Shown: piece after piece, positions 43,762-55,962 of the stretch
Position numbering within the stretch: position 1 is the first letter of the stretch
Layout of the letters: each line of letters opens with the position of its first letter
Assembly: GCA_963682055.1 (NCBI GenBank)
Contig: OY821740.1
Coordinates: forward strand, 36,228,795-36,292,794
Direction: 5' to 3'
DNA: 64,000 bases
Source: Primula veris
Taxonomy: Eukaryota > Streptophyta > Magnoliopsida > Ericales > Primulaceae
Translations under genes and position numbers: made by a program
Notes under the pieces: model-generated
Database searches by the model: none
Told to the model about the DNA's origin: nothing
Seen by the model: only the letters and a program-made list of their open reading frames with translations

Positions 43762-46700
43762 ATGGCGTCAAACGGTTAGAAACAGTCACGCAATCTCTCT
43801 CTCTCTCTCTCTCTCTCTTTCCCTTTATTATTTATTATTTACAATAATAATTAAAAAAAACTGAATATATTTTAATAAATTACACAGATTTGTACGCAGA
43901 GTTTCTGGCCGTAGCAGTTGATGCAGCTAAGAAAGCCGGGGAGGTATAATTTCCCATTTTTCATTTTTCTTTACAAAAATAAAAATAAAATAAAAAATAA
44001 GTGATAATTATTCTCTACTTTAGTTTTAGTAGCTAAAGTGACATTTAATTAATATTTGAGTTTTACAGATAATTCGTAAAGGATTCTACGAAACAAAGCA
44101 TGTTGAACAGAAAGGCCAGGTCATTTTACCCACTTAAGTCTTGACCTCTTTTCATTTTATTTTTTGTATATAGATATTTATGCAGTTTAATACCTTGAAC
44201 AACACACTTTTTTCGATACTATCTTTTACTATGAAATATCCAATTTAACGGATTCTACTACCAAAATCACTCAATTTAGTACCCTCTCACTTTATTTCTT
44301 AACATAAAGGGAGTGATTTTGTTAATCGAAGGTACTAACTTGAAAAAAAAATGTATTCTAGGGTATTAAACGGTGACGTGGCATGATGACGTCATTACCA
44401 CGTCTGACACGGTGAGGGTAATAAATTGCATGATTTTCGCAGTTGAAGGCACTAAATAGGATTTTTTGTAGTTGAAGATACTAAATTGAAAAAAAAAGTA
44501 TATTGTAGAGGGTATTAAATTGTTTAAATCAGACTAAAAGGAACTAGTTGTTTGATTGTATCGTAGTTGTCAATATGGAAAACGGAAACATGCAACGTGA
44601 CAAAAAAGGAAAAAAGAAAACATATACACATAAATTAATAGAAAATCTGGAATGGGAATCGGGGACGAGCAAAGGGGAAGCGAGTTTCCTGATAACTATA
44701 GATTGTACAGTTGGAAAATCATACTATATAAAAAAGCTGAAAATCTATTTGTTAATACTAACTGCTGGCATGTGATGTTCTGCTTATGGAAAGATTGGAC
44801 TTAAACTATAGATCATAGCCAATTTGAATGTTTTTGGGAATTGTGTATCTTTTTTTCTCATAGGATACATAGATTTAACATAATTAAGTAAAGAGATTAT
44901 GTAGCCATCCAAGATTATGCGGCCCCGTATGTACATAGCGTAAAAATGATAAAATACTATATAGATGTGGTGTGGAGTGTGTTGGAGGAGTACTCCAGGA
45001 GTACACGATAATTTCTCCTTAGATTAGATGGTAAACATATAAGTTGGCAGTTGGCACTTTTTATTGCATATTCTTTGTTTTCTTTTATGGTAGTCTTATT
45101 TTTCTCTGTGACGTTTTATAGTTGTTGTTGTATGAAAATTGTTTGGGATGCCAGGCTGCAGTTAAGATTTATGGACATGGTAAAAATAAACTAGAACTTT
45201 TGATTAAAAATTTCATGGGCTCAAGATTGATGGTATGAAAAACGAGTGTTTCGTTGCTTTTCATGAGTCAAGACTAAAGATAAAACTTCCCCATCTTGTT
45301 TGCTATATAATGTCCTTGTTTTTCCAATATATAGATGGATTTGGTTACGGAAACTGACAAGGCTTGTGAAGATCTCATAGCTAATCATCTCAAGCAGCAT
45401 TTTCCTGACCACAAGGTCTAACACTCTTTCACTTTTATATATTTACAGACATCTATATAGTTTTCCTTTTGGAACGTGTTTTGTGAGAATATATTTTATA
45501 ATTTCATATTTTCTGTTAATGGCAGTTTGTTGGGGAAGAAACATCTGCTGCTAATGGCATTGCTGAGCTAACTGATGAACCCACGTGGATAGTTGATCCT
45601 CTTGATGGAACTGTTAATTTTGTTCATGGGTAATTAAATTCAGTATGTACAAAGTGTTTTTAATGTGTTGGTAGTTGGTACACGTTTATTTAAAGTAGTT
45701 ATTGTCCTCTTCTTTTGGTTTCTAGGTTCCCTTTCGTTTGTGTCTCCATTGGTTTAACAATTGGAAAGATCCCAACTGTAGGGGTCGTATACAATCCCAT
45801 TATGGATGAGGTGGAAATCTTACTGCGTCTTTTACAAAATACTGTGTGTTTTGACTTAAAAATATTTTCGATTAGGCTAAACAAATTTGAGTCTTTGACA
45901 TCATGCAGCTTTTCACTGGTGTTCAAGGAAAAGGTGCTTTTCTGAACGGAAATCCCATTAAAGGTGAACGTAGATTTTATATGCAGTTTTTTTTTTGGTA
46001 TCATAGCTTTTCTTTATGGATCTTTGACAACTTATGTCGTGATCGAAATGTGCAGCTTCTTTAAAAACGGAACTGGTGAAGTCCCTTTTGGGTACCGAGG
46101 TATATTAAAAGACCTTTGATCTTTATCTTTCTCTTCTTCTATCCGTGTTTCCTTTAAGTAGACCGTCCTGGCACCATAAACCAAAAAGTAGCAAACTCAG
46201 ATACGAAATGGTGTTGTCATGTTTTGTCATTGCCTTCACAATATGCACAAAATGTTATTAACGATGCATCGTATAGTAGATGAATAAAACTTATGCTTGT
46301 TGGAATGATGTGATCCTCAGTTTATTCATCTATTTTCCTTGTTAATGCGTTCTTTTTACTATGTAGGAGTAGTAGTTACTCATGTTGGGTGATAAAAGTA
46401 AATAAGTAGTTTCAATAACTGGATACACATCTTGCTTCTCTGCTCGTTATCTACTTAAGATGATGAGTGTAATAATAAGTGGCTAAGTTTTTTGTTTTAC
46501 TGAGTGAACAGGTTGTAGCGGAACGGGATAGGCTTACCGTGGATAGCGCCACAAACAGAGTTAATAGTTTATTATACAAGGTAACATTAAGCACCTCTTT
46601 TATCTAATAAAAACCAAAAGGGCACTTTTGGTTGAGTCTTTTGTTAATCAGTTGCAAAAATGAGTTTTTATTGGAAAGTGACGTTTGTAACTAGTTTTTT

Positions 46701-47396
46701 GAGTCTGGAGTATAGACAACTCATTTTCAGCAAGATTTCTTTTAAAATAGGATGTTGATTATAGAATTCATTTATTTTTTTATCAGGTCCGGTCCATTCG
46801 GATGAGTGGATCTTGTGCTTTGACCCTCTGTGGCATTGCTTGCGGAAGGCTCGATCTTTTCTATCTAGTTGGATATGGAGGGCCGTGGTATGCCTTTATT
46901 CTTCACTATAACAAATATAGCTTGCATTTGAACTTTTTTGTTAGTAAACTTTTTGTTCCTTTATGTTAGGGATGTGGCTGGGGGTGCGATCATTGTTAAA
47001 GAGGCTGGAGGAGTTCTTTTTGATCCGTAAGAAATACATTTATATTCCATTTTCTTTCCCCCCCTTTGCGTTTCATTTGATTTTTGAATATCGAGTGTTG
47101 ACCCAGAGATTTTCTGTTTAGTAATGATTATTATCCTTTTTCTCTCGGTTAACAATTTAAAACATTAGTTTCTGTAAAGTTTTCTTTTTCTCAAAAGAAA
47201 AAAAAACAGGTTCTTCTTTTTCATTACTTTAGCTTAGGATATATTTTGCTTCATAATGGTCTCACACTGAATATTTTTTCTTGTGTTTGTTGGGGACAGT
47301 TCTGGTAAAGAGTTTGACATTACGGCCCAGCGAATAGCAGCTTCAAATCCTCTTCTGAGAGATGCGTTTGTGGAAGCATTAAAAGAGTCAGAATGA
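43762..47396 (+). CDS. VTC4: Inositol-phosphate phosphatase (IMP/VTC4-type), copy A
   Basis: Twelve exons: 43762-43774, 43888-43943, 44069-44119, 45335-45415, 45526-45629, 45726-45810, 45909-45963, 46056-46099, 46512-46580, 46787-46887, 46970-47026, 47300-47396; 270 residues, as in Arabidopsis VTC4 (271). The Mg2+-dependent, Li+-sensitive enzyme removes phosphate from myo-inositol 1-phosphate and, in plants, L-galactose 1-phosphate, linking inositol recycling and ascorbate synthesis. Metal-site motifs are intact: GEE (Glu71), DPLDGT (Asp91, Asp94, Thr96) and WDVAGG (Asp221). Differences from VTC4: DGTVNF in place of DGTTNF (Val97), and Met41 at the start of exon 4 where Val is usual. Exon 1 is only 13 coding bases (MASN plus one base) and a TAG follows at once in frame, so correct splicing is essential. 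An intronic (CT)n tract lies at 43794-43818. Confidence 0.94.
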
Positions 47397-47818
47397 AATA
47401 TGCCCAAATAGTTGTTTTCAAAACTTCGATCACTGATCTTTTTCTTTTACATGAACAGAAGTGAGTGTTCTACTCACTTAACTTGATCAAAGCATTTTTC
47501 TTTTCTAGTAATAATAGTAGTATTTTTTTCTGCACTCTTGTTCATTTTTCTTTCTTGTTTGTAACAATTGATCTAGGATATGAGTTGTTTAAGATAAAAG
47601 CAAAAACGACGTATTCTGAAAAATAGTAATCTAAAAAAGGTTATAATTAAATTATACAGTACATATACATATGAAATACAGTTATTGCATACAAGAGAAA
47701 AGCATGTTACCCTAAAAAAGACTTAATACAACAAGCTTCAAACAAGTAAACTCTTGTATAAGTAGACATTTTTTCCATCAAAATATGGTATCCCATCAAA
47801 CAGTCACATATAGAGGAC
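47397..47818. other. Convergent 3' ends of the phosphatase and DOMON/b561 genes
   Basis: Only 422 bases separate the two stop codons, so both 3'UTRs and poly(A) signals are here. No further feature seen. The equivalent in copy B is 62083-62504. Confidence 0.6.
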
Positions 47819-50623
47819 CTATACAAATGCTCCGTATTGGTTCCTGGCCCTATAAGGTGCATGGCCATTATCCCCATAACTTGTTCCATTGATGACATAA
47901 TTAGAAGAATAGTGCTTCTGAGTTTCATCTGCTTTCTTCCTCTTCAACACTATAATCCAAGTATAGATCTCCATGATAGCAGCAAACACACCCAGACTCA
48001 AGATAAAGATGATATAGTCTCTCTCCCAATCGCCTTGAGGCTTTAATATATTAAACCCTTGGAAGATATTAAATATCCCAAGTATTATGACTGCATATCC
48101 GACTATGTGGTGATACACATTCCAGTAGATTCTGTACTTGTTTTCCTTTTTCGGCCTAACGAGTAAAGCCGTTACCTTAAGTCCAATCACAAACATATTA
48201 TTGAACACATTCATAAGTTTAAGACCTTGAAGTATTACAGTAACCTTTACAATTCTCCGGCACTTGTGGTCTTGTTTGGTAGCAACTTTTAAAAATAAAA
48301 CGGACTTTTAAGATTGAGAAAAATTGAGTTCATTCACCTTGAATGTTCTAGCTTTTTTCAGATAAAAAAAATCTAGAAAGCTCAGTTTTTTTACATCTTA
48401 TCAACCAGATACAGTTATGAGCTTGTTTGGTTGCAGCTTGTAGGCTGGAATTTAAGATTGAGAAGAAAGTGGGTTCATCCAGGCTTGAGTGTTCTAGCTT
48501 TAGCTATTCAACCAAATCCAGTATAGTCTTTAAGCAATAATAAAGCTAAAAAAAGTGGAAGATTCAAATTTATTGAGATGTGTATAGCTTTAGAGTTTGT
48601 ACCTGAATGGTTGCGAGGCAAAAGAGGGCAATGCCGATTGTTCTATGCAGAGTGAATCGGATACCGTGTGATTGGTTCCCAAGTTGAAGTCCAGTAGCCC
48701 AACCAGCAACACCAATGATATAAGCCGATATTTGACAAATAGCATGAAGATAGTACCATGCCGGTGTTGTGATTTTAAACACTTTTAAGTACCTTGCTAT
48801 TACTGCCCCAAGAGGCATCATCATTCCCCAACTCACCGTGTTCAACACTCCATGAATCTGTAACAACAAAATATACATCTCCCTTAAAGATGGTGGGTGA
48901 TGAAACGACCCAGGTTCCTCACAGATGGAAAACCAACCCCAAGTTTTTATCCAATAGTTAGGGAAGAAAGTGATTAGCCACTCATATAAAAGGCTTGTTT
49001 AATATCGGATTTTACCAATTTAACTCTTTTTTTTTAGGGTAGGAGGAAAAGTGCATTCGTCAAACTTAAAGCTTCTAGCTTTTCGGGCCAAAGAACCAGT
49101 ATTTAAGTTGGCCAGTCAAATGCAGTTCATTTTTGTAAGGGAAAAAAAGAACCGAGCTTGAACTGGGGATTCTTTGAATGGCTGCAACAATTAAGCAAAA
49201 AATCTGGGTATTCTTAGATTAAAAAAAAAACAGCGGCATTTAGCTCAAAGCTTCTAGCTTTTCTAGGGAAACCCAGAAAAGCTTATCTTTTAAGCTGGTT
49301 AAATGCAGTTTATTTTCAATGTCATAGTTTAAAAGCTGCAATCAAACAGGCCCTTGGTTAATAAACCGAGTAGAAGCAAGTTAGCATACAAGGTACCCAA
49401 CTTACATTCTTTTTCTTGATCTTTGAGTTTACTCCAACACTGCCCCCTCCTACCATCTTAGATTGGCCAGAAACAAGATTTAAAGTCGACATGGACTGAA
49501 CGTTTTCCCCAGAGGTACCATGCATGCCCGGAAAGTCCTTAGTTAGTGGGCCATCTTGCCAAACTTGGTTCAAATTCGAGCTATTAATGCTCATTAGCTT
49601 TAAAGTAGCGAAAATAGTGATTTCATTGTTCGAATATGTGGCTGATAAATCTGATACGTTAAAACTGAGTTCTCCCCTCTGCAAGCCTGTCTGGTAACTC
49701 GAGACTGGCGAGGTGTATACGCTCATTGTTCCATCGGATTTTCGGAAAGCCACTAAAGCCTGTGTAGCACAAATATCAGAACAGATGAAATATATAGTGT
49801 TAAGATCTTTATCAGTTTCTTATGACCCGGTCCAGTCAGTATGAACTCGATATTTTCAGATTATAGGAGACAGAATGCAAAGCCATGAAATATAGACACA
49901 TGCTGTTGTTCACATCATAATAATACTTCCCTCCATTTCGCTTTGTTTGTCAATTATACATCTTTAAGAACTATTCTGAAACTATTTCAAAAAATAAATA
50001 AAAAATAAGAACTATTCTGACACGTTTGTCTGTGTTTGAAAACCAATCCCAAAAAGAAGACAAATTTCAAATTTACCATTTAAATAATTCTGAGTAAATC
50101 AAAGTAAATATAAGAAACTACTATTTCTCGGAATCCATGATGATTATATTTGGTAATAAAAAAACCAGATAAAGCATTTATATAACTTCCCCAAACTTTC
50201 AAATAATAAGGAACATTTGAGTAGGGTTTATAGGAAAACAGTTATTTCGACCTTTCATGTATGAATATATAATATATTGTACAGTAACATGTAAATCAGA
50301 TGCAGAAAAGACAATGTTTCACTAATTTGGAGTTATTAATATGGCAGTACCTGCGTGCCGACCATTCCCTTGGATTGAGGATTGATTCCCCACGCGACCC
50401 ATTTTGGGGTAGTGATCTCTGTGTGGCGGTATGCAATCTGGGCCATTTGCGATGACTTGTCGTAAGTATAGTGAAGGAACGAGTTCAAGTTTGGTAGATC
50501 ACTGCAGTTGCCAAACACCTTATTGCTAGCAAATGCATATTTTTTACATGATTGGGCAGATGATATTATAAACAAATGTAACAAAATGCAAGATATCAAC
50601 AAGGCCCTAGGAATAATAACCAT
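47819..50623 (-). CDS. Cytochrome b561 and DOMON domain protein, copy A
   Basis: Four phase-0 exons: 50351-50623, 49406-49759, 48603-48857 and 47819-48175, giving 412 residues, the usual length. Such plasma-membrane proteins carry electrons between cytosolic ascorbate and apoplastic acceptors. A signal peptide is visible (about residues 1-23, with [17 protein letters not shown]). The extracellular DOMON domain spans about 45-165 ([21 protein letters not shown]). A Ser/Gly-rich linker leads to the b561 core, with five or so membrane helices and the conserved heme histidines His211 (IHGVLN), His247 (YYLHAI), His280 (LHRTIG) and His316/317 (YHHIVGY). The cytosolic tail is basic then polar. The start is the only ATG before the signal peptide. 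Introns 2 and 3 contain related MITE-like repeats. Confidence 0.94.
48265..48525. repeat. Two MITE-like modules in DOMON/b561 intron 3
   Basis: Two related modules begin CTTGTTTGGTAGCAAC (48271) and GCTTGTTTGGTTGCAGC (48421). Both contain TTTAAGATTGAGAA, GTTCAT(T/C)CA and TGTTCTAGCTTT, so one is a diverged copy of the other. The equivalents in copy B are near 62957 and 63107. No target duplication was identified. Confidence 0.55.
48992..49353. mobile_element. Possible MITE in DOMON/b561 intron 2
   Basis: The left end is GGCTTGTTTAAT; the right end read on the minus strand is GGGCCTGTTTGATTGCAGC. Inside are two copies of AAAGCTTCTAGCTTTTC followed by GG(G/A)-rich and AAATGCAGTT(C/T)ATTTT words, so the element itself is partly duplicated. 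A shared CTTCTAGCTTTT word links it to the intron 3 modules. The end sequences are only approximately inverted. Confidence 0.4.
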
Positions 50624-50800
50624 TGTGATTTATCACAAGACACAAAGCAGCTGTGATGACAAAATATGAACTTGTACACCTGCCCAAATGAGTGTTTCTT
50701 TTGTTCAAGTTTATTAGTAGTACTAAGAGTGAAGGAAAATTAGATAGAGATTTATGTAACTAGGAGATGCTGACTGAGATAAAGAGTCGAGAGAATGCTA

Positions 50801-50809
50801 TTATATAAA
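50801..50809 (-). promoter_or_regulatory. Probable TATA box of DOMON/b561, copy A
   Basis: The minus strand reads CTATTTATATAATAGC, about 180 bases upstream of the ATG at 50623. Assigned by sequence and spacing. Confidence 0.55.
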
Positions 50810-50829
50810 TAGTTGAATGATTAAGAGAG

Positions 50830-53800
50830 TAGTTGAACAAACCATGAAAAGAGAGTATGCTTAGGTTGCAACCACCATCCCCCCTTACACCTGCTTATGC
50901 CCAACTTCATCAATAAGTGTGTCACATTTTCTTATTTTTATCAATTTTAAAGAATCCAAAGCATAAGAAAAGCTATTTTTGCAAAAGCTGCATTATTAGG
51001 GATTTTTTTTTATAGCAAGTAATATGTAGTGAAGCGCTATAAATTTATACATGTTTGAGCCTTTCTGCAAAATGCTTCCTAATTGACTATACAATCGAAA
51101 TATGATTTTAACAACTCTGAAGTGGGGTTTTTCAAAACACCGATTTCTATCATGATTTTTGCTATTCTTCTTTCTGTGTTGTTTTGTTTCCCATCATTGT
51201 ATAAACTATTTGTTTACTCTATTCTTCCCCTAATTGACACTAACACACTTTTTCATTTTGGTTCCTTGCCACTAGTGTCGGTTCAATTTCACTCTTATCG
51301 TAAAAAAAAAACATATCGAACTGTCAAGGTACATATCGAACTGTCAAGGTACTGGCTTTGACTAGCCATAGGACCGGCCCCTGCGTGCACTATGTTATCC
51401 AAGATTTCTTTCTTAGACTAAAACTAAAGTTTTATTTTTTACTAAATAACCTCGAATATTTTGTATATTTGTTAACATTCATATATATGATTTTATTGTT
51501 TCATAATAAATTGAATTATTTTTTTACTGTTTTACTGTAAAGCCTTGGTACCTTGCCACGTATCAACATTCAGCAGTGCTGTTTTTTTTTTTTTACTATT
51601 CCTTTAGAAATTACAGTACTTTATAAGTAACCACTTTTGGTTATATAGTTAGTCAACAAACCCCTTTATGATTTAACTTCACATTCCACTTGGGACCCAT
51701 TTTTGGAAGGTCAACCAACCGTAACCTGAACCACCAGCAGCTTTTTTTCTTTTATAATTGAAAATTTGAAGTACAATTTATTTTACTGATATTAGTATAT
51801 TATCAGAACATTTACCGGCTAATATTCTGCTGAAAATTTACAAGATAAAAAAAAGAAATTACAAGTCCTAAAATCATTGGTTGTGGGTCCCAGTACTAAT
51901 TAAAGTCAAAACTAGTTAAACATAAAAATACATGACGTGTACATAGTGGAGCCCACATAAATGTTGTCAAATCTTTATGTCCATTCTCTTCAGATCTTCT
52001 CTGTCCACGTCACACTCCCCGCCGAAATTACAGAATTCCTTTTTAAATATATAGAAAATTAAACTTTTTTATTTTTTTCTTAATTTCATAAAACATCTTC
52101 CATTTATACGTAATATTCTGTAAAAATACTTTTCAATTTTATTTTTTGGTTAATTTTCAACATTATTGAATTTCTTAATTTCATAAACATCTTCAATTTA
52201 TAGGCAATATTTTGTAAAAATACTTTTCAATTTTATTTTTTGGTTAATTTTCAACATTATTGAATTTCTTAATTTCATAAACATCTTCAATTTATAGGTA
52301 ATATTTTATAAAAATACTTTTCAATTTTATTTTTTGGTTAATTTTGTACATTACCTTCAATAATCAATAAGGTTGTATGAATAGTTGAATACATATATAT
52401 AATTAGAGCATCTACAATGTTCATGCTATGGTCTTTATTTTGTGCAGTCAATGTGTTTAACTGCACATTATACCATTAATTCGTGAACCGTTTGATCACT
52501 TTATATTAGACCTGAACCGTAGGATCTAAAACCCTATTAAAAAAGAATTCTTAAATTACTATTATACCCTTAAATTTAACGGTCTGAATCTAAATTAAAT
52601 GATATAACGATGCTCTATTTAACGATGCAATGTGTCGTTCAAGAGTGAAAATTGGTATTTTTAGTGTCAGGTGTTAGTGTTCTTGGTATTTTAATGTCAC
52701 ATTGGGTCCTTTAAAATTGCCAACAAAGCAACACTATAGTCACGTTTTAAGTTTTCTTATATCTGTAACATGAAATGTAGCAAGCAAAGTGGCATTACTA
52801 CCCATTTAATAAGCTATTTGTGGTATTCAAGTATACATTGAACATTGAATATCAATTAGTACTTTTTACTCTTTTTAATATTTTTAGTATACAAGTATAC
52901 ATTCGACAATGATTATAAAATAACATAAAATATTACTTTTGTTAGTTATAACTAAAGTGTTCATTGTGGACTATAAAGATAGTAAAATTTAACTTAACCA
53001 TTAAAGATGCTATTACAGTTCCCTCTTAAAAAAAATCTATTTGTTGTCAGAAAAGGTGATCGTTGTGTATCACCCTTGAATCTAGTATCTTTTTCTTCTA
53101 CTTATATGATGATTCTGTACTTACTGTAATGTAGGTTAAACTTCTTTTCCTATTTTCTTTTATGGCCAAAACAAACAAACGTTTGTGGCCAGAAAACGCT
53201 TAGCTATAATAGGAAAAATAATCTTTAAGGCTAAGCCACGCTGGATTTTATCTACTATGGGATAACTGGATATCAATATACTATACTTCTGCTACTCTTT
53301 TTGCATATAAATAGTAGCCCTATTATTGGATGATAACACTATAGACAGGCAAATCGTACTTTTTTGCCTTGTTTGGATTTCTGAATCCTGAGGCTGAGAC
53401 TTGAAAGTGATAACTTTAATTTTGCTGTCTTTTACCATTACTATTATATTATGATTACTCTATCCGTCCGCAAACAATTCATAAGTCCGAAATTACGCGT
53501 AAATTTAACTTATGAAAACTTTATCTAATTTGTTGAAATAACTTTTAAATTTTTTAATCAAATAATTTGAATGTTAAGTATCCGACTAAATTTAAAAAAA
53601 AAATGTTTTGCCGACTTAGATACAATATTTTTGTAATTAAGAGTTGGAAACTAAGGATCAATTATTTAGATAGGATCATAGGAGGAAATATATTAATTCT
53701 ATATGCTATTCCTATGTATTCCAATTAGTCAGAAATGTGTAAGAAAAAGAAACGTCTTTTACTATCATCGGAAAGATAAATTGGGAAAGTAATCCTATAT

Positions 53801-54513
53801 TTGTTTACAAATTTGTCAAAATACCAAAACAAGTTGAAAATTCTGTAAATGAATACCGATAGAAAGAATGGGTACCTAAAATTAAAGGGATTAAGTATTA
53901 ACAGTGCTATAAAAGGGAACAATGTAGGGGAGAGGAAAAGGGCTGGGAGGGACAACGAGCGAGTTGCTCCATGAAAATTTTACAGCAACGACTGATTTAC
54001 AGAGAGTCGACCATTGGATCAATTTCGGACGGTTGAGATAAAAAGACATTTTTCAGTTGACCAATCCATTGCCCAAATATATCTCAAGAGTTGTAATTCG
54101 TTTAGAGAAAAAATAATAAAACCATCGAATTTAACACCAATATATCAGCCAGTATAGTTTAATTCTGCCAACAAAGTAATACAAGAAAACCGGGAAAAGA
54201 AAAAAGCAATGTTGTAACACACCAAGATGCATGATACAGTATTCATTATGTCTGTCTCGCAATACAATTATACAACTCAATATCAGAATAATAGGGAAAA
54301 AAACACTATGAAAAACCTCAAGCCCAAACTTCAAGAAAAGCCTTAAGCTTCTCTTCTGTGATGAGTTTTATAAAACAGGTACTCTGATTAGCTCTATCAA
54401 ATGTACTATCAAACTGGACAATCTTTTTGCCCGAGGGTAATTTAATATTTGTGCATAGTAAATATAGTTCACCTGCTGTTCTTCACCTACTCAAGTCGAT
54501 GTAATCTTTCTTC
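50830..54513. other. Gene-poor AT-rich region in copy A
   Basis: Between the DOMON promoter and the last hnRNP1-like exon I found no convincing gene. It contains a perfect 20-bp tandem repeat (ACATATCGAACTGTCAAGGT at 51311-51350), the minisatellite at 52079-52352, and the hnRNP1-like 3'UTR (about 54000-54513). Confidence 0.55.
52079..52352. repeat. Minisatellite, three ~94-bp copies
   Basis: Units start near 52079, 52174 and 52268 with CTTAATTTCATAAA and contain CATCTTC(C/A)ATTTATA, GTAAAAATACTTTTCAATTT and TTTGGTTAATTTTCAACATT. The copies differ at a few positions. Confidence 0.93.
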
Positions 54514-55962
54514 CTAGGTAGCAATACCTGTTTCCAATGACAATACAGACAAAGATACACGATTAGAACGGTATATAAATCTCAGGGAGGCCTAGTAGCA
54601 GTACCACAATAAATGTGCAATTCAGTTTTGTTTAAACCCATTGCAAAATAGTTTTTTTTTTTCAAACAATCGCAGCAGATCAACCCGACCTAAAATCAGA
54701 GTATTTTTTTCTTATCTATCTCAGACACACAATAAGTTGATCTATAAAATTACTCCAGAAAAACTGGACCATAGTCCCTTTTCCTTAGTAAGCTTGATAC
54801 AGTATTAACAGTCCGTTATTTAATTATTTGAATTAATTTTCTGCACCTTTGCCCTTTAATTTTAACACAACCAATTAAAGTTGGCACACAACATGCTCTT
54901 CTGTTCAGTTAGTGTAGGTCAAAGTTGCAACTTATCATACTGGTCTAGATACATTCACATCCTCATCGAAATCAGAGGTCACTACAAATATAAGCCTTGC
55001 CTTATGACCCCATAGTTTAATGGGTATAGAAAATGTTTTGAACTATGTTGTTTGCGATTACCACATGCTTAGGAAGCTGATACTTAAAGTAACGTCTACG
55101 AAAGGCTAAGATTTGTGTACTACGATAGACGTTTAACAAATTGTAGTGTCATAGTGTATCTAGGAACTTTTTCAAACAATTAAATCAGAAGAAACAAGGT
55201 AAAAGGCTAACTACAAACCACTGAATTCAATGAAAAGCTTTTATATTATAAATATCTCTTGTTTAAGTGGGAGTCTGTTTTCATTGAGTAACCATTCCAT
55301 TACAATCCCTGTTTTCAATTCCATTTCCACAAAAGAAAATGACAACTGTCACTACTATAAAACTATTTTTATTTGAACTCTATCAATTGACCCCTTTCAA
55401 GTTTCAGTATAATCTGCTAATCGCACACATATTCTTTACTTTTACTCAAGGGTGAAAACTATCTCGTACCGAAAGTGGCAGAAAACACAAAAATATCGAG
55501 CGAAAGGAGAGAGAAGAAGAGAATTAATACCTCTATTAGCTCTATTGGTAATATTGTAAGCATCAACATAACCGGGAGAGTTTGTGGCCAAGACATCAGG
55601 ACCCATTTTCCCATCCCCAAACCCAAATGCATCAGGACCCTCCAACTCCGGAGACGCAGAACGCCACGTAGGATCCCTATAAAAGGAACCACCTCCATTG
55701 AAATTACCAAAATGCCCACCAAGACCGTCACTCAACACATCAAACGATGACGTGGCGGAGACGTTATTAACAATGTTTCTCCTGTAGTTTATATTCCCAC
55801 CATTGGAGGTGGAGTCAAAAACACCACCTTGACCCAAAGGGTTCGAAGGACCATCCCAATTTGTCCCGATATTTCCAAAAGAGGAACCCACAAAATTATT
55901 AGAATTTGCAGAGATTGAGGAATAATTTGGCCCTCCATTTTCCCACATGTTCCTATTGGAAG
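54514..55962 (-). pseudogene. hnRNP1-like RNA-binding protein, 3' fragment cut by the duplication junction
   Basis: Two minus-strand coding pieces remain: 55531-55962 (144 codons, ending in a split Gly codon) and 54514-54527 (giving IAT and a stop TAG). The protein is the Gly/Asn/Ser-rich C-terminal tail of plant Musashi/hnRNP1-like proteins: MWENGGPNYSSISANSNNF, DPTWRSASPELEGPDAFGFG and SPGYVDAYNITNRANRGIAT. The two N-terminal RRM domains expected upstream are missing because copy B begins at 55963 in mid-exon. An ATG frame that reads into it from copy B adds only ten unrelated residues. It is therefore a 5'-truncated duplicate. The intron between the two pieces is about 1.0 kb. Family assignment rests on the tail only. 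Confidence 0.72.

Larger units (their letters stand above)
41277..55962 (+). repeat. Tandem segmental duplication, copy A (14,686 bp)
   Basis: Position n in 41277-49314 matches position n+14686 in 55963-64000. The offset stays constant over all 8 kb, and I saw no mismatch in the exons, introns, solo LTR and (CT)n tract that I compared. The match starts at AACTATCATACATTAAC; the base just before differs (A at 41276, G at 55962). Copy A contains the solo LTR, the inositol monophosphatase gene, the DOMON/b561 gene and the 3' end of the hnRNP1-like gene. Confidence 0.95.

Noticed and set aside
49924..50115. Stowaway-like MITE starting CTTCCCTCCATTTCGC in DOMON/b561 intron 1
   Set aside because: Only one end resembles a Stowaway terminus; I could not find the matching inverted end or a TA duplication.
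51083..51540. Small plus-strand frames of 60-92 codons
   Set aside because: Low-complexity Phe/Leu-rich translation of AT-rich DNA, with no family resemblance or splice context.
53455..53695. Stowaway-like MITE starting CTCTATCCGTCCGC
   Set aside because: The candidate right end (CATAGGAGGA) is too diverged for a convincing terminal inverted repeat.
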